From contig JACVTC010000035.1 of the NCBI GenBank assembly GCA_016946835.1, positions 389,001 through 453,000 of the forward strand: 64,000 nt of DNA. The letters run 5' to 3'. Numbering within the stretch: position 1 is the stretch's first letter; the number at the start of each line of letters is the position of its first letter. Of the stretch, positions 34,703 through 45,405 are shown in pieces. This DNA comes from Neocallimastix lanati (nom. inval.) (Eukaryota > Neocallimastigomycota > Neocallimastigomycetes > Neocallimastigales > Neocallimastigaceae). The translations under genes and the position numbers were made by a program. The notes under the pieces were generated by a model, which saw only the letters and a program-made list of their open reading frames with translations, was not told the DNA's origin and searched no databases.

Positions 34703-35093
34703 TATTAAATATATATATAACTTGTTTCCATATAATTTAATTTACTTTTAAAATAATTCTTTAATTACTTTCAATAAAATTATTTTTTTTTTTTATATTA
34801 CATAAGAATAATAATTAATTAATATCTAAATTTATATTAATCTTCATATATTAAATAATTTAAATATAATTATATATTTATTATTTTTAAAATTAACTTT
34901 AAATATTAATTTTTAAATTTAAAATTATTAAATAAAATTTCAAAATCTATTTCTTTAACTATGTATAAAATTTTTAAATATATTCATAAATTTGATAATT
35001 TATTTAAATAAATTGTATATACATTTAACAAATAATTCATAGGTAGATTATTTTATTTCAATGAATATGATTCATGATTCATTTCATCAAAGG
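34703..35093. other. AT-rich intergenic
   Basis: 5' flank of the coiled-coil gene. No recognisable element. Confidence 0.5.
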
Positions 35094-35641
35094 ATGTGTT
35101 TCATTTCGGAACGTGGCTTATATAAAATGTAGTGAAATTGTTTATATAAGTGGATTAAATTATATTACATAAATAAATATTTAATATTTTACTGAATAAA
35201 TATTTTATATTTAATTTTAAAGATTGTTAAAATAAAATAATATTTAATAATATTTAATAAATTATATTTTATATTTTTTATTTATAATAATTTGTTCTTT
35301 TCATTTATTATAAATGAAAAAGAACATTTATAATTGTTAACACTAAAAAAAAAAATAATAATTAAATAAATAAACAATAAAATAAATAATATCAAATCAA
35401 ATTAAATAATTAAATAAATAAATAATAAATTATAAAAAAATAAATATATTTTCTTTTTAACCAAAATAAATAATGAAAATAATACTAAAGATGTTCTAAC
35501 TCATAGTCAATTTCTTAATCAAGCTAAACAAACTAGGAAAAGAAGTATGACAGATATACAAATATTAAAAAATGGAAAAAAATCCAAAAATTGAAAAAAG
35601 TAAAATAAAAAAGTGTTTATGATAAAATTTTTTGATGTTAA

Positions 35642-35682
<41 letters not shown>

Positions 35683-35789
35683 ATATTTATTTCAAGTTTT
35701 ATTTATTTATTTAACAAAAAAAAAATTAAAAATGTGGAGCGTTAAATTAGGAATAAATTTTATAAATCATGGTCCAAAATGCAACACAT
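35094..35789. mobile_element. MITE-like element 1 with imperfect terminal inverted repeats
   Basis: The left end ATGTGTTTCATTTCGGAAC (35094-35112) is an imperfect inverted copy of the right end GGTCCAAAATGCAACACAT (35771-35789). The interior (696 bp overall) contains a hairpin with arms GTTCTTTTCATTTA (35293-35324). It also has a 43-codon open stretch on the plus strand (about 35470-35595) containing TKDVLTHSQFLNQAKQTRK and ending NGKKSKN. The block GGAAAAAAATCCAAAAATT (about 35575) recurs in element 2. No transposase is recognised. The element type is inferred. Confidence 0.5.
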
Positions 35790-35948
35790 TCTTAACCATA
35801 TTTTATTACTTAATTGTGGCGTATTTCATTATAATCACACTTCTAAAAAATAAATAAATAAAAAAATAGATAAATAATAAAAGTAGTTGTAAAACTTTAT
35901 TAATATAAAGTTATATTCAAACTTAATAAAATATTAAATTAAATTATA

Positions 35949-36074
35949 TTAAATATATTGTAAATACAACTTATCTTTAGAAACATTATCTAATACAAAA
36001 TATGTACCAACATCTTTAGCACTAAATACACATTTAACTAATATAAATAGAGCATTAATAAACAGTAATTTCAT
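35949..36074 (-). CDS. Orphan signal-peptide exon, 41 codons
   Basis: Starts MKLLFINALFILVKCVFSAK, a classic secretory signal peptide (basic n-region, hydrophobic core, A/S cleavage site). It continues for about 21 residues (DVGTYFVLDNVSKDKL) before a stop. No continuation exon is recognisable downstream, so it is probably the 5' end of a truncated secreted-protein gene. It lies directly 3' of the Cys-rich remnant 36221-36980 on the same strand and may be a second, truncated member of that gene type. Confidence 0.4.
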   Translation of the reverse strand: MKLLFINALFILVKCVFSAKDVGTYFVLDNVSKDKLYLQYI

Positions 36075-36220
36075 TTTGATTATTATATTTGAATATTATA
36101 TCTTATATTGAATAATATTTTTTTATTATAATAATAAATAAAAAATCATTTTAAAAAATATTTATATATTATAATTAAGTTTTAAAAACTTTATATATTA
36201 ATAATTTAATTTTGAATATC

Positions 36221-36980
36221 CTAATTAATTTTAGCATTATCACATTTACCAAAACAGTAACAGCAACTAATAATTATTAATAATAAGTAATCTTTCACCT
36301 ATTCCTATTTTATAAATCCAGAAGTTAACTCTTCACTATCAGAAGGTTTATAATGAATATTAGAACATATTCCACTATAATTTTTAAACGAACACTCTAT
36401 ATTTGATGTACAAGATTCTCCAAGCATTTTAACACAATAAGCATATTCTCTGATAGATAAAATAGAATTATTTTTCGTATACATATCATCGCAACGTTCC
36501 ACATCAGGTTCTGAATTTTATGAACAAGTACTGTTCACACATTTATTTGAAAATTGTATATTGTATATCATTTTTATAATCAATAGAGACATTGATGGTT
36601 TTATTGTGTTTAAATTCATTATAATCATCTATATTGATATTAATATAAGGAAATAAAATATAACTATATCCATTTTTAGCTGGAAGTTCAATAAAAGGTT
36701 TTTCAAAGCTTAAATTCACACACGCACATACACTATTTTTACAATAAAGTAAACTAGTTACATCACACCCTACAATATCATTATCTAATCTTTCTTTTAT
36801 AAAACTACTAGTTGTATCGAAATGGTAAATAAGTTCATCCGGAATATCAGTAGATTCAATACATATAATATGAGTGGAACCATATTGAAAAAAAAAGACA
36901 AAAACCATGTATATATAGTTAAAAGAAAGTGAAATAACATTGTAACTATTTATAAATATTATCAAATATTTAAATCGCAA
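36221..36980 (-). pseudogene. Remnant of a Cys-rich secreted protein
   Basis: Three blocks on the minus strand look coding but cannot be joined. The first (about 36908-36545) includes HIICIESTDIPDEL and VGCDVTSLLYCKNSVCACV. The second (about 36540-36305) is shifted by one frame and has an in-frame stop at NSTCS. It then reads EPDVERCDDMYTKN, CVKMLGESCTSNIECSFKN and YSGICSNIHY. A short third block reads SCCYCFGKCDNAKIN (about 36270-36221). The dense, regularly spaced cysteines suggest an extracellular disulfide-rich protein of the kind common in anaerobic fungi. The frameshift and stop mark it as broken, unless unusual splicing repairs it. Function unknown. Confidence 0.5.
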
Positions 36981-39858
36981 TATACTTATTTATTTGTTTG
37001 ATGTTATTCAAATATTTATATACAATTTTATTGTATTTTTGTTGATATTAAATTTTCAGTTATTTATTATTAATATAATACTAAAAATCACTTTATTTAT
37101 ACTATTGTATTATATTCTGAGCTATATGTAAATATATTTTAAATATTATATCTATACTCATATCAAATTTTAGTTTCATGTAGATTATTATATTACAAAA
37201 GTTTATCATTGCAAATATACTTAGCTGTAAATATTTATGGATACTATATATTTAAATGATTGCTTAATAAAATATAAGCAATAAGTACATTTTAATATTA
37301 TTTATCATAGATAACAGAAATAAATATAAGCTAAACAAAATAAACCATTTATGTAAATAATTATTTCCTAATATATATATTAAATTTATTTTTTTTTTTA
37401 TATTGAAATTTATTTTATTTTTGCTCTTTAATTCAACCATTTCTGTTACTGTTCTATTTTTTTTCAATAACTATTTAACATTGATTGAAATTCAAATATA
37501 TAGTGTATGCTATTATTTAGTAATCCCTACAATATACTAAAATAAATTGTTATTGTTTCTATAAAACAATTGACAAATGTTTTTAACTTAATTATAAATA
37601 TGTTTTTGCTAGAAATAATTGCAATAAGCATTCTATTTAATAAAATTCAAATATTGTTCTAAATAATATCGAATTAATTAATGAATCCCAATTACCAAAA
37701 TACTTGAATTATATAATCTCCAGTATAAAACAATAAAAATTAATTTTGTACTAACATTAATCAAAAATTATTATTGTATTTTTAAATAATATTTGATTAT
37801 ATCTACCGGTTCTTGAATTATATAGTCAATTAAATCTTTATCTATTCTATTTATAATCAAACATTAAAATTAGTGGATAATAGGATTAATTTTGATCAAG
37901 TTAAAATTTATTAATCTACAAAATTAATTTACAACGAAATTGAACGTTACAATTTGCAATATATATTATATATATTATTCCACTTATTAGAATTACAATC
38001 AATAAATAATAAAACAATTATTTTAAATCATTAACTATTTATGTGATAAACTACATTAAAGTTTAAATTTTAATTATTATATATATTTTAATTTTAATAT
38101 TAATTTTCCACAGTTTTAATACTGACTTTCTATTATTAATTTTAAAGTGTTTCAATTAATATTATGCTATTGATAAAGTATGCCTTGGTTCAAATTCCCT
38201 TGTTGGGAGAAGTTTTATTTAAGTTGTTATTTTATTTATTATTTAAAAGTAATTATAAAAATTATTCAATACATGTATTTAATTATTAATTTGTAAATAT
38301 AAAAGAAATTATAAAATAAATTGGCATAAAAAATTGCAAAGAATAATTATAAAGAATTATTCTTGCTTTTATATTTGTAATTCATAATAAACTATTTAAT
38401 TAATTTTTAGAATAACTAATAAGTATTTAAAGTATTTAATATAAAAGTTTAAAATAAAACATAAAATATTAAAATAAAATATTCATAAAATAATGATATT
38501 GTTAGAAATTTACTACAATTAATAAACCTAGTTCGACCCCGCCCTTTGACCATTTTCCGGTTTTTTCTGAACAAAAGGTTTTACGGTAGATAGTGGTTAG
38601 GGTTTCCGTTTACAGGTAATAGTTTTTATACTATTTCTTTTTTAATATTTAAAAATAAAGAACAAGCTACTGATGAGATGTTATTTTAAGAAATTAAAAA
38701 AAAATAAAATGCCAATAAGTTTAGCAATAATACTATGATTTCTTTAAAAAAATTTCATTGGAATTTTTAAAAAAGTCATGTCTAATACAGCAGGAAAAAT
38801 AATTCCTAATATAAATATTAAATAACGGTATTTGGTACTATATATTTATTATAAAGTGATTTCGAATTTTCCTTTTGTAAATCCTGAACATATATAATTG
38901 ATATTTGTAGTAAAATTATTTGTGAATCAAATAATAATGACCATTTTTTGAAATTTTTATAATATTTTAAAAAATAAACTATTTAAAAAATTATAAAAAT
39001 TGGAATTATTATAATAATATAGAATATATAATAAATAATATGTCAGAATTTTTCAATAATTATTTAAATAATTTATTTTTAAAAAACCCTTCTTTTTATA
39101 AATTAATATATGTATCAAACAAGAAAAATCTTTATATTATAATGATTAAAAAAAAGAAAAATGTAAAAGTTTAAAAAAAAAAAAAAAAAAAATAGGAAAA
39201 ACTTATGAAACTAATGTTTTAATTGAAAAGTACAAAATTATAGAATCCAAATTAATTAATAATGGTACACCTAGAATGATATTGTTGAATTATTATTTAA
39301 GTATTTAATTAATTCAAATAATAAATACTGACTTGAAATAAATGACAGAGTAATGGTTAAATAAAAATATTATCAAAATTCTGTCTAAATTATTATTAAT
39401 AATTAAAATTATTCTTAATTAAAAATCCATAATTTTTTTAAATTTTTAATTCTAAAAGCAAAAAATATTAATAAAAATATCTTTTATTATTAAATATTTC
39501 TTAATAATTATTTTATTAGTATTTTTATACTTTTATTAATAATTATATCATTAATTTTATGAATACTATATTACAAATTTTCTATTAAATATTTTTATTT
39601 TTATATTTTTATTACTGAAATATATAAAATAAAAGTAAAAAAAAAAAATAAAATTAAATATTTTTATTAATTACTTTTATCACTATATTATTAATTATAT
39701 GAATACTATAAAAATAATAAACATGAAGGCTAAAAAAATTTTTTTTCTTAAATTTTTATTTATATATTTATTTTTAAATAATATTTTAAATTTAAAGAAT
39801 ATTATAATTTTAATTTTTTATTAAAATAAAGAATTTCTTTTTTTTAAAAAATTTATGA
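36981..39858. other. Degenerate intergenic region
   Basis: No intact gene. There are scattered short open stretches, such as a minus-strand run reading RIDKDLIDYIIQEPVDIIKY near 37850-37780 and a plus-strand run reading IGKTYETNVLIEKYKIIE near 39190-39260. They look like decayed coding DNA but match no family I know. A GC-rich island at 38525-38620 is listed separately. Confidence 0.4.
38525..38620. other. Unexplained GC-rich island
   Basis: About 95 bp of markedly higher GC in AT-rich surroundings, including GTTCGACCCCGCCC and GTGGTTAGGGTTTCC. It does not fold as a tRNA in my hands and matches no snRNA, SRP or 5S block. On the plus strand a short open run reads PFDHFPVFSEQKVLR before a stop. 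It could be a short interspersed element or an ncRNA remnant. Confidence 0.35.
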
Positions 39859-40478
39859 ATGTGTTGCATTTCGTAACCTTACTTATAAACAAAAGTTTAA
39901 CTCAACTCATCACATTTTTAATTTTAACATTTTTTAAGCAAATATAATAAATAAAACTAGAAATAAATAAATATGTGAAAAAAAAATTTTTTTATAGTTA
40001 AATTTTAAACATAAAAAAAAATTATCAAAAACAATTTATTTGTAATCATTATTTTTTAAAAAAAAAAAAAAAATTAATTGAATAAATAAACAATAAATAA
40101 AATTAATAAAAATATGAATTAAATAAATAATAAATAATAAAAGATTAAATATATTCTATTTAACTATACATGAATAAGCAGTAAATAAAATAAATAATAA
40201 AAAAATTAAATAAATAATAAATTATAATAAATTAAATATATTTTATTTTTAACCATCAAAAAAAGGAAAAAATCCAAAAATTCAAAAAAGTGAAACAAAT
40301 AGAGAAATAGAACAAATTATAATAAATAAAGAGTATAATTTATATCTTTAAAATTAAATATTTTATTATTATTTTTACAAAAACTATTAAAATGTTTCTT
40401 TATTTATTTAAAATAATTAAAGTCACATTTGCATAACAAATTATTAAAGTGAAATACAGCGTTCCGAAATGCAACATT
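39859..40478. mobile_element. MITE-like element 2
   Basis: The left end ATGTGTTGCATTTCGTAAC (39859-39877) and right end GTTCCGAAATGCAACATT (40461-40478) are imperfect inverted repeats, and closely resemble the ends of element 1. The block GGAAAAAATCCAAAAATT (about 40265) is shared with element 1, and a plus-strand open stretch after it reads KSETNREIEQIIINKEYN. 620 bp overall. No transposase recognised. Confidence 0.5.
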
Positions 40479-40637
40479 CTAATAAATAATGTCAAATTAG
40501 GGTTAAAGATTTTTTTATTATTCTGTTATATTTATTTTAAAAAAATAATATAATTTTAAAGATATAAATTATATTTTTATTATTTATTTATAATAATTTA
40601 TTCTATTGCTTTAGTTTGTTTTACTTTTTTCTATTTT

Positions 40638-40865
40638 TGGATTTTTTTTTTTTTCCATTTTTTAAAGTAGCAATTATAAATAAAGTGTTTATGAGAAATT
40701 TTTTTTTTGTTCAAATTTTTAAAAAAAAACTAACCCAAACATATTTATTTCTGGATTTTTTTTTTTTTCCATTTTTTAAAGTAGCAATTATAAATAAAGT
40801 GTTTATGAGAAATTTTTTTTTTGTTCAAATTTTTAAAAAAAAACTAACCCAAACATATTTATTTC
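40638..40865. repeat. Perfect 114-bp tandem duplication
   Basis: Two adjacent copies of a 114-bp unit (TGG landmarks at 40638 and 40752, with the truncated third landmark at 40866). Because 114 is divisible by 3, the duplicated translation stays in frame and creates a 98-codon open frame. Its Phe/Lys-rich low-complexity content does not look like a real protein. Confidence 0.85.
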
Positions 40866-40916
40866 TGGTTTTATTTATTTATTTATTTACAATTATTTTA
40901 AAAAAAGATTAAAAAA

Positions 40917-41161
40917 AGGGAGTGGGCATTTCGCCAGGTTGCATTTCGCCAAATTGAAAATTATTAAATAAATAAATAAATAAAATTAAATATTATTAAT
41001 ATCGAATAAAAACAATTTTAAAAAAAAATATTTTGAATTAATAATTATTTATTTATTTATATACATCAATACTCCACTTGTCGAAATGCAACTTTTTAAT
41101 ACTACACCACTTGTCGAAATGCAACCTGGCGAAATGGAATTTGGGGAAATGCAACTCTCCC
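40917..41161. mobile_element. MITE-like element 3 with a 22-bp perfect inverted repeat
   Basis: CATTTCGCCAGGTTGCATTT and two more bases (40927-40948) are exactly inverted at 41115-41136. The motif GTCGAAATGCAAC is repeated again near 41078-41090. The outer ends GGGAGTGGGCATTTCGCC and GGGGAAATGCAACTCTCCC are related too. It shares the GTTGCATTTCG core with elements 1 and 2. Confidence 0.6.
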
Positions 41162-42464
41162 ATTATATTAATTATATATTCTAATATATAGAACTATATT
41201 AATTTTATATGAATTAAAGTATTATAATTATTATAATTATAATAATATATATTGAAATAAAATAAAATAAAATAATTATCAAAAAAGATATAAATTTAAT
41301 ATTTAATAATTAATATTAAATATACAATTATGTTATTACACATATTTGTTTTATATCACATGTAATCAATCTTAAATTCACGTGAAATATTTTCATCATT
41401 CATTCTTAAATGTTTTATTCTTAATAATTTCTAAATAAATAAATAAATATAAATAAATAATAACTAAATAAATCATTGTTATAAATAATAAGTTATCAGT
41501 CACTTTTTACTAAATAATATTTTATTAAAATTTGTTTATATTATTTTGTTTATTTATATAATTAATATATGTAAATTTATTGTAGAGACTTCTTTATTTT
41601 TTTTTTAAAAAAAAAGATATACTTTTATAGAAATAATATATATATATTTAAATATATATATATTATTTCTATAAAAGTATAAGTACAAAATATCTATATA
41701 TATACATTTTTTGGAAAAAAGGTTAATTATATCAAAACAAAAAATATTTTATATATTATTTTTTTTTCCATTTCCAATAAGATATTTTATAAAAATTTAA
41801 TTAATATTGGATATATATATATCTTTTCCCTTGAATTTATTTTTTATTAGATATATTAAAAATTTAACTTTATATTTTATAAATAATAAATAATAAATAC
41901 ATCTACTAAATTTATACATATCTTATAAATACCAACCAAACTTATATATATCTCAATAAATAATAAATATATCTCCTAAATATATATATCTTGTATCTAA
42001 ATAAAAATAGTAAACAATAAAACCAAATATATATATTTTATAAATAAATAAAAAAAAAAGGAAATAAAAATACTAAATATATATATAATTTATATCTAAA
42101 AAAAAAAAGAAATAAAACTACCATATATATATATATATATTTAATATTTAAATAAATGAAAAAAAAAGATATATTTATTTAAAATTTTAAATAAATATAT
42201 CTTTATTTTTATTTTTTAATTTAAATTATATATATATTCACATAAAAGGTCTTCTTAATATATCCACTTTATTTTATTTTTTATTTTTTATTGTACCCAT
42301 TGTAATGGCTAAGTATTAAAGAAATATAACTATTTTTAAATAATTTATTATTCCATTTAATATTTTATTAATATTATCAATTTAATTAATGAATATAATT
42401 ATTTAAGAAAATTAATTTAAAAGTTAAATATTGTGAAATTATTTTTACCACCCTTTAATGAAAA

Positions 42465-42514
<50 letters not shown>

Positions 42515-45022
42515 ATTAATAGATATTAATTAATATTTAATTGTTTTACAATATTATTCTTTTTATAGTTATAACATTATAATTAAAATTATTAGTATAA
42601 CATTAAAATTTATTATTATTATTATAATTTGATTATTATAATTAATTACTTTAACCCAGTTATCGATTAAAGAAATTCAATAAATAAATTTATGATGATC
42701 TTATTATTTAGTTATTAAATTTATATATATTTATATATCATTATTTTTTTTTAGTATTAAGTATAAAAAGAGACAGTTATCCTTCTTTTTATGTATTATT
42801 TTATATATTTAAAAAAACTTTTTTTTTAAAAAAAAAGATTTATATAGTAGTTAAATTATATATATAATTATTATAATTATTTTATAATTGAAAAAAAAAG
42901 TTTGAAAGTTAAAAATTGTTTTAAAGGAAAGAGAGAACTTTTTTAAAAGTTAGAAAAGCAATATTATAAGTCGAACAGTAGTAATCAAAAAAAATATTTG
43001 TAAAAATGGACAATATTTTGAAATACATTATCACTTATCACTAACACATAATATAATATTATATAATAATACCAAATTAGATAATATCAAATTAAATGAA
43101 ATGAATGAAAAAAAATAATACAAGATGAAATAGAAAAAAAAATGACAAAGATAAAGTGCTTCATTTATTATAAATAGAATATAGTTAATAATAAAATTTA
43201 TTATATATAATATTAAATTGTCAGTTGACCTGAAAATTATAATGTTTTTTTTTGGAAAGTTCAAAAGAAAAAAAACAATAACGATATTAATTTAGAATTT
43301 TTAAGAAAAAAAAATTTTTTTTTTCATTTAATATTGTTTTATAATTAAAAATAGTCAGTTGACCTTGGGTTTTAGATTTTATATGAAGAATTTTTTTTCG
43401 AAATTAATTTAGAAAATTATATTAAGAGTTTTATTATATAATTATGAAAGTTATTAATAATGAAAATTAATATTATTATTATAATTGTTATTATCTCTGA
43501 TGATATAAAATATTTAATAATTAATAAGATTTGAATACGAAATTATTAGTCATAATTAAATTTCAATGATCAGTTTGAAATTCATGATTTACAGAACTCC
43601 TTGTACTTGTCAATAAATAATATTGAAACACATAAGAACCAATTAAATTTAAAATATTTGAAAATCAATATTTTAGAAATTAAAAAATAAAATACATTAC
43701 AATTACAAATTAATTAATGTAAGTTACTACATTCAGCGCCACATTTACGTATTATTTAAAATAATTTATATTTTTTTCAATTTATATGTAAATGTAACTT
43801 GTCAATAATTATTTATTAATAGAATAAAATACAGATTACACTATTATTACGTATTATTTATTGTTATTTAGTGTTAGGTTAGTTATTACACTATTGATAA
43901 AGAATTCATATAATGCTTAAAGAGTATTTATTAATTTAATAATAAAAACTTTATAATTTATAAATAATTATTATTATTATTATTTTTTTTTTAATTTGTT
44001 TAATAAATAATAATCAATATAAAGTAATTTGTTTTTTTTATTATTTTTTTTTTTTTCATGAATCAATTAATTGTATTGATATTCCTTTTTTAGAGATTAT
44101 TAATTTAATAAAATAAAAATAAAGAAAAATTTTTTTGTTTTTTTTGTTGTTTTTTCTTAATTAAAAAAAAAATTTTTTTTTTTCTTTATTTTTATTTATT
44201 TAAAGTTTATTTCTTAAATTTTTCATTTAGGCATAGAAAATTTTAATTTATGTTTAATTTTTTTTTCAATATAATTTTCTTTTTTTGCTTCATTTTTTTA
44301 ATTTAATTTAAATTAATATAATTAAAGTTTTCATTTTTATTAATGGAAATTTATTTAATAAAAAATTTTTTTGTGTTCCATAAAACTTTTTGGTAGATAC
44401 TACATATATAGCAAATAATATATTAAATTATATTTTATTATTATTATTAAATATAAAATAATAACCTTATTTATTTAAATGAAAAAAAATTAATAGGATT
44501 TTGATATATTAAATTTATAGTTTTAGGAAAAGTATTATTTTTTAATTAATGAAATTTTTTTTTTTTTTTACAAAATAGAGTTTATAATAAAAAATGTTTA
44601 AGATATATCATAAAACAATTTTTTTGTACATATTCTAAATCATGCATATTATAATATTATTAAATTATTTTAATAATATTTAAAAGGCTTTTTATTAATA
44701 ATATTTTTTTTAACACCTTTGAATGAATGAATATTATAGAAATATAAAAGAGTAAAGTATTTATAAAAATAAGATAAGATAAAATAAATATATATTTTAA
44801 TGAATTATCTTTTTTCTTTATTTTTTATTTTTTTTTCTTTTATCCATTTTATACTTTAATTTTAAATATTACATCTTACATACTTGTATCCTTTTTTTTT
44901 TTTTTTTATAATGTACTGTACAATAGAATAAATATTAAAACAAAAATAATTTAAATATATTAATTAAATTAATATATTAGATTATAGTTTATATTTATTT
45001 ATTTTGTATAATTTTTTTTATT

Positions 45023-45067
<45 letters not shown>

Positions 45068-45277
45068 TAATATTACTTTATAGAAAGGGTTATTGAAGAA
45101 TTTCTCAAATTTTATTTAAATGATTAATAAAAAATTTTTTTAATATTAATTTGTATAATGAAAATGTTCAAAATTCAATTTCACTATAAAAGAACAAAAA
45201 ATTTCTAATAAAAAAACTAAACTTTAAAAAAACAATTAATTATAAAATATAATAATTAATTATTACTAAAAAGTTTT
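41162..45277. other. AT-rich intergenic (4 kb)
   Basis: No intact gene. It holds the 62-bp palindrome at 41619-41680 and a T-tract (about 42471-42510). A 45-codon plus-strand open stretch (43553-43690) contains DQFEIHDLQNSLYLSINNIE and ends in a stop, possibly an exon relic. CAGTTGACCT occurs twice (near 43222 and 43357). The right part is the 5' flank of the first cellulase. Confidence 0.5.
41619..41680. repeat. 62-bp perfect palindrome
   Basis: ATACTTTTATAGAAATAATA and its exact inverted copy flank a self-complementary TA-rich centre, with no loop between the arms. It could extrude as a cruciform. Confidence 0.9.
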
Positions 45278-45294
45278 TTTTCTCTGGAAGAAAA
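45278..45294 (+). promoter_or_regulatory. Cellulase promoter motif, copy 1
   Basis: TTTTCTCTGGAAGAAAA ends 112 bp before the start codon at 45406. The outer TTTTCT/AGAAAA halves are inverted. The same motif occurs before the other two GH6 copies although the rest of this promoter is not alignable to theirs by eye. Confidence 0.6.
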
Positions 45295-45405
45295 ATTACA
45301 ATTAGTGTTCGAAAGAAAGATTATTACAAACAAACAAAAAATTATATAAATTAAAAAATTTTTAGTGCTTGAGTCACTACATTTCATATATTAAAAACAA
45401 ACAAA

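Noticed and set aside
38185-38215. tRNA-like T-arm (GGTTCAAATTCCC)
   Set aside because: No matching acceptor stem, anticodon stem or A box upstream, and the T-stem does not pair correctly.
38595-38610. Telomere-like TTAGGG (also near 48345, 59950 and 40498)
   Set aside because: Only single units occur, within unrelated repeats and with no tandem array.
40616-40912. 98-codon Phe/Lys-rich protein with an internal duplication
   Set aside because: The open frame results from an in-frame 114-bp tandem duplication of AT-rich DNA, and several frames are open at once.
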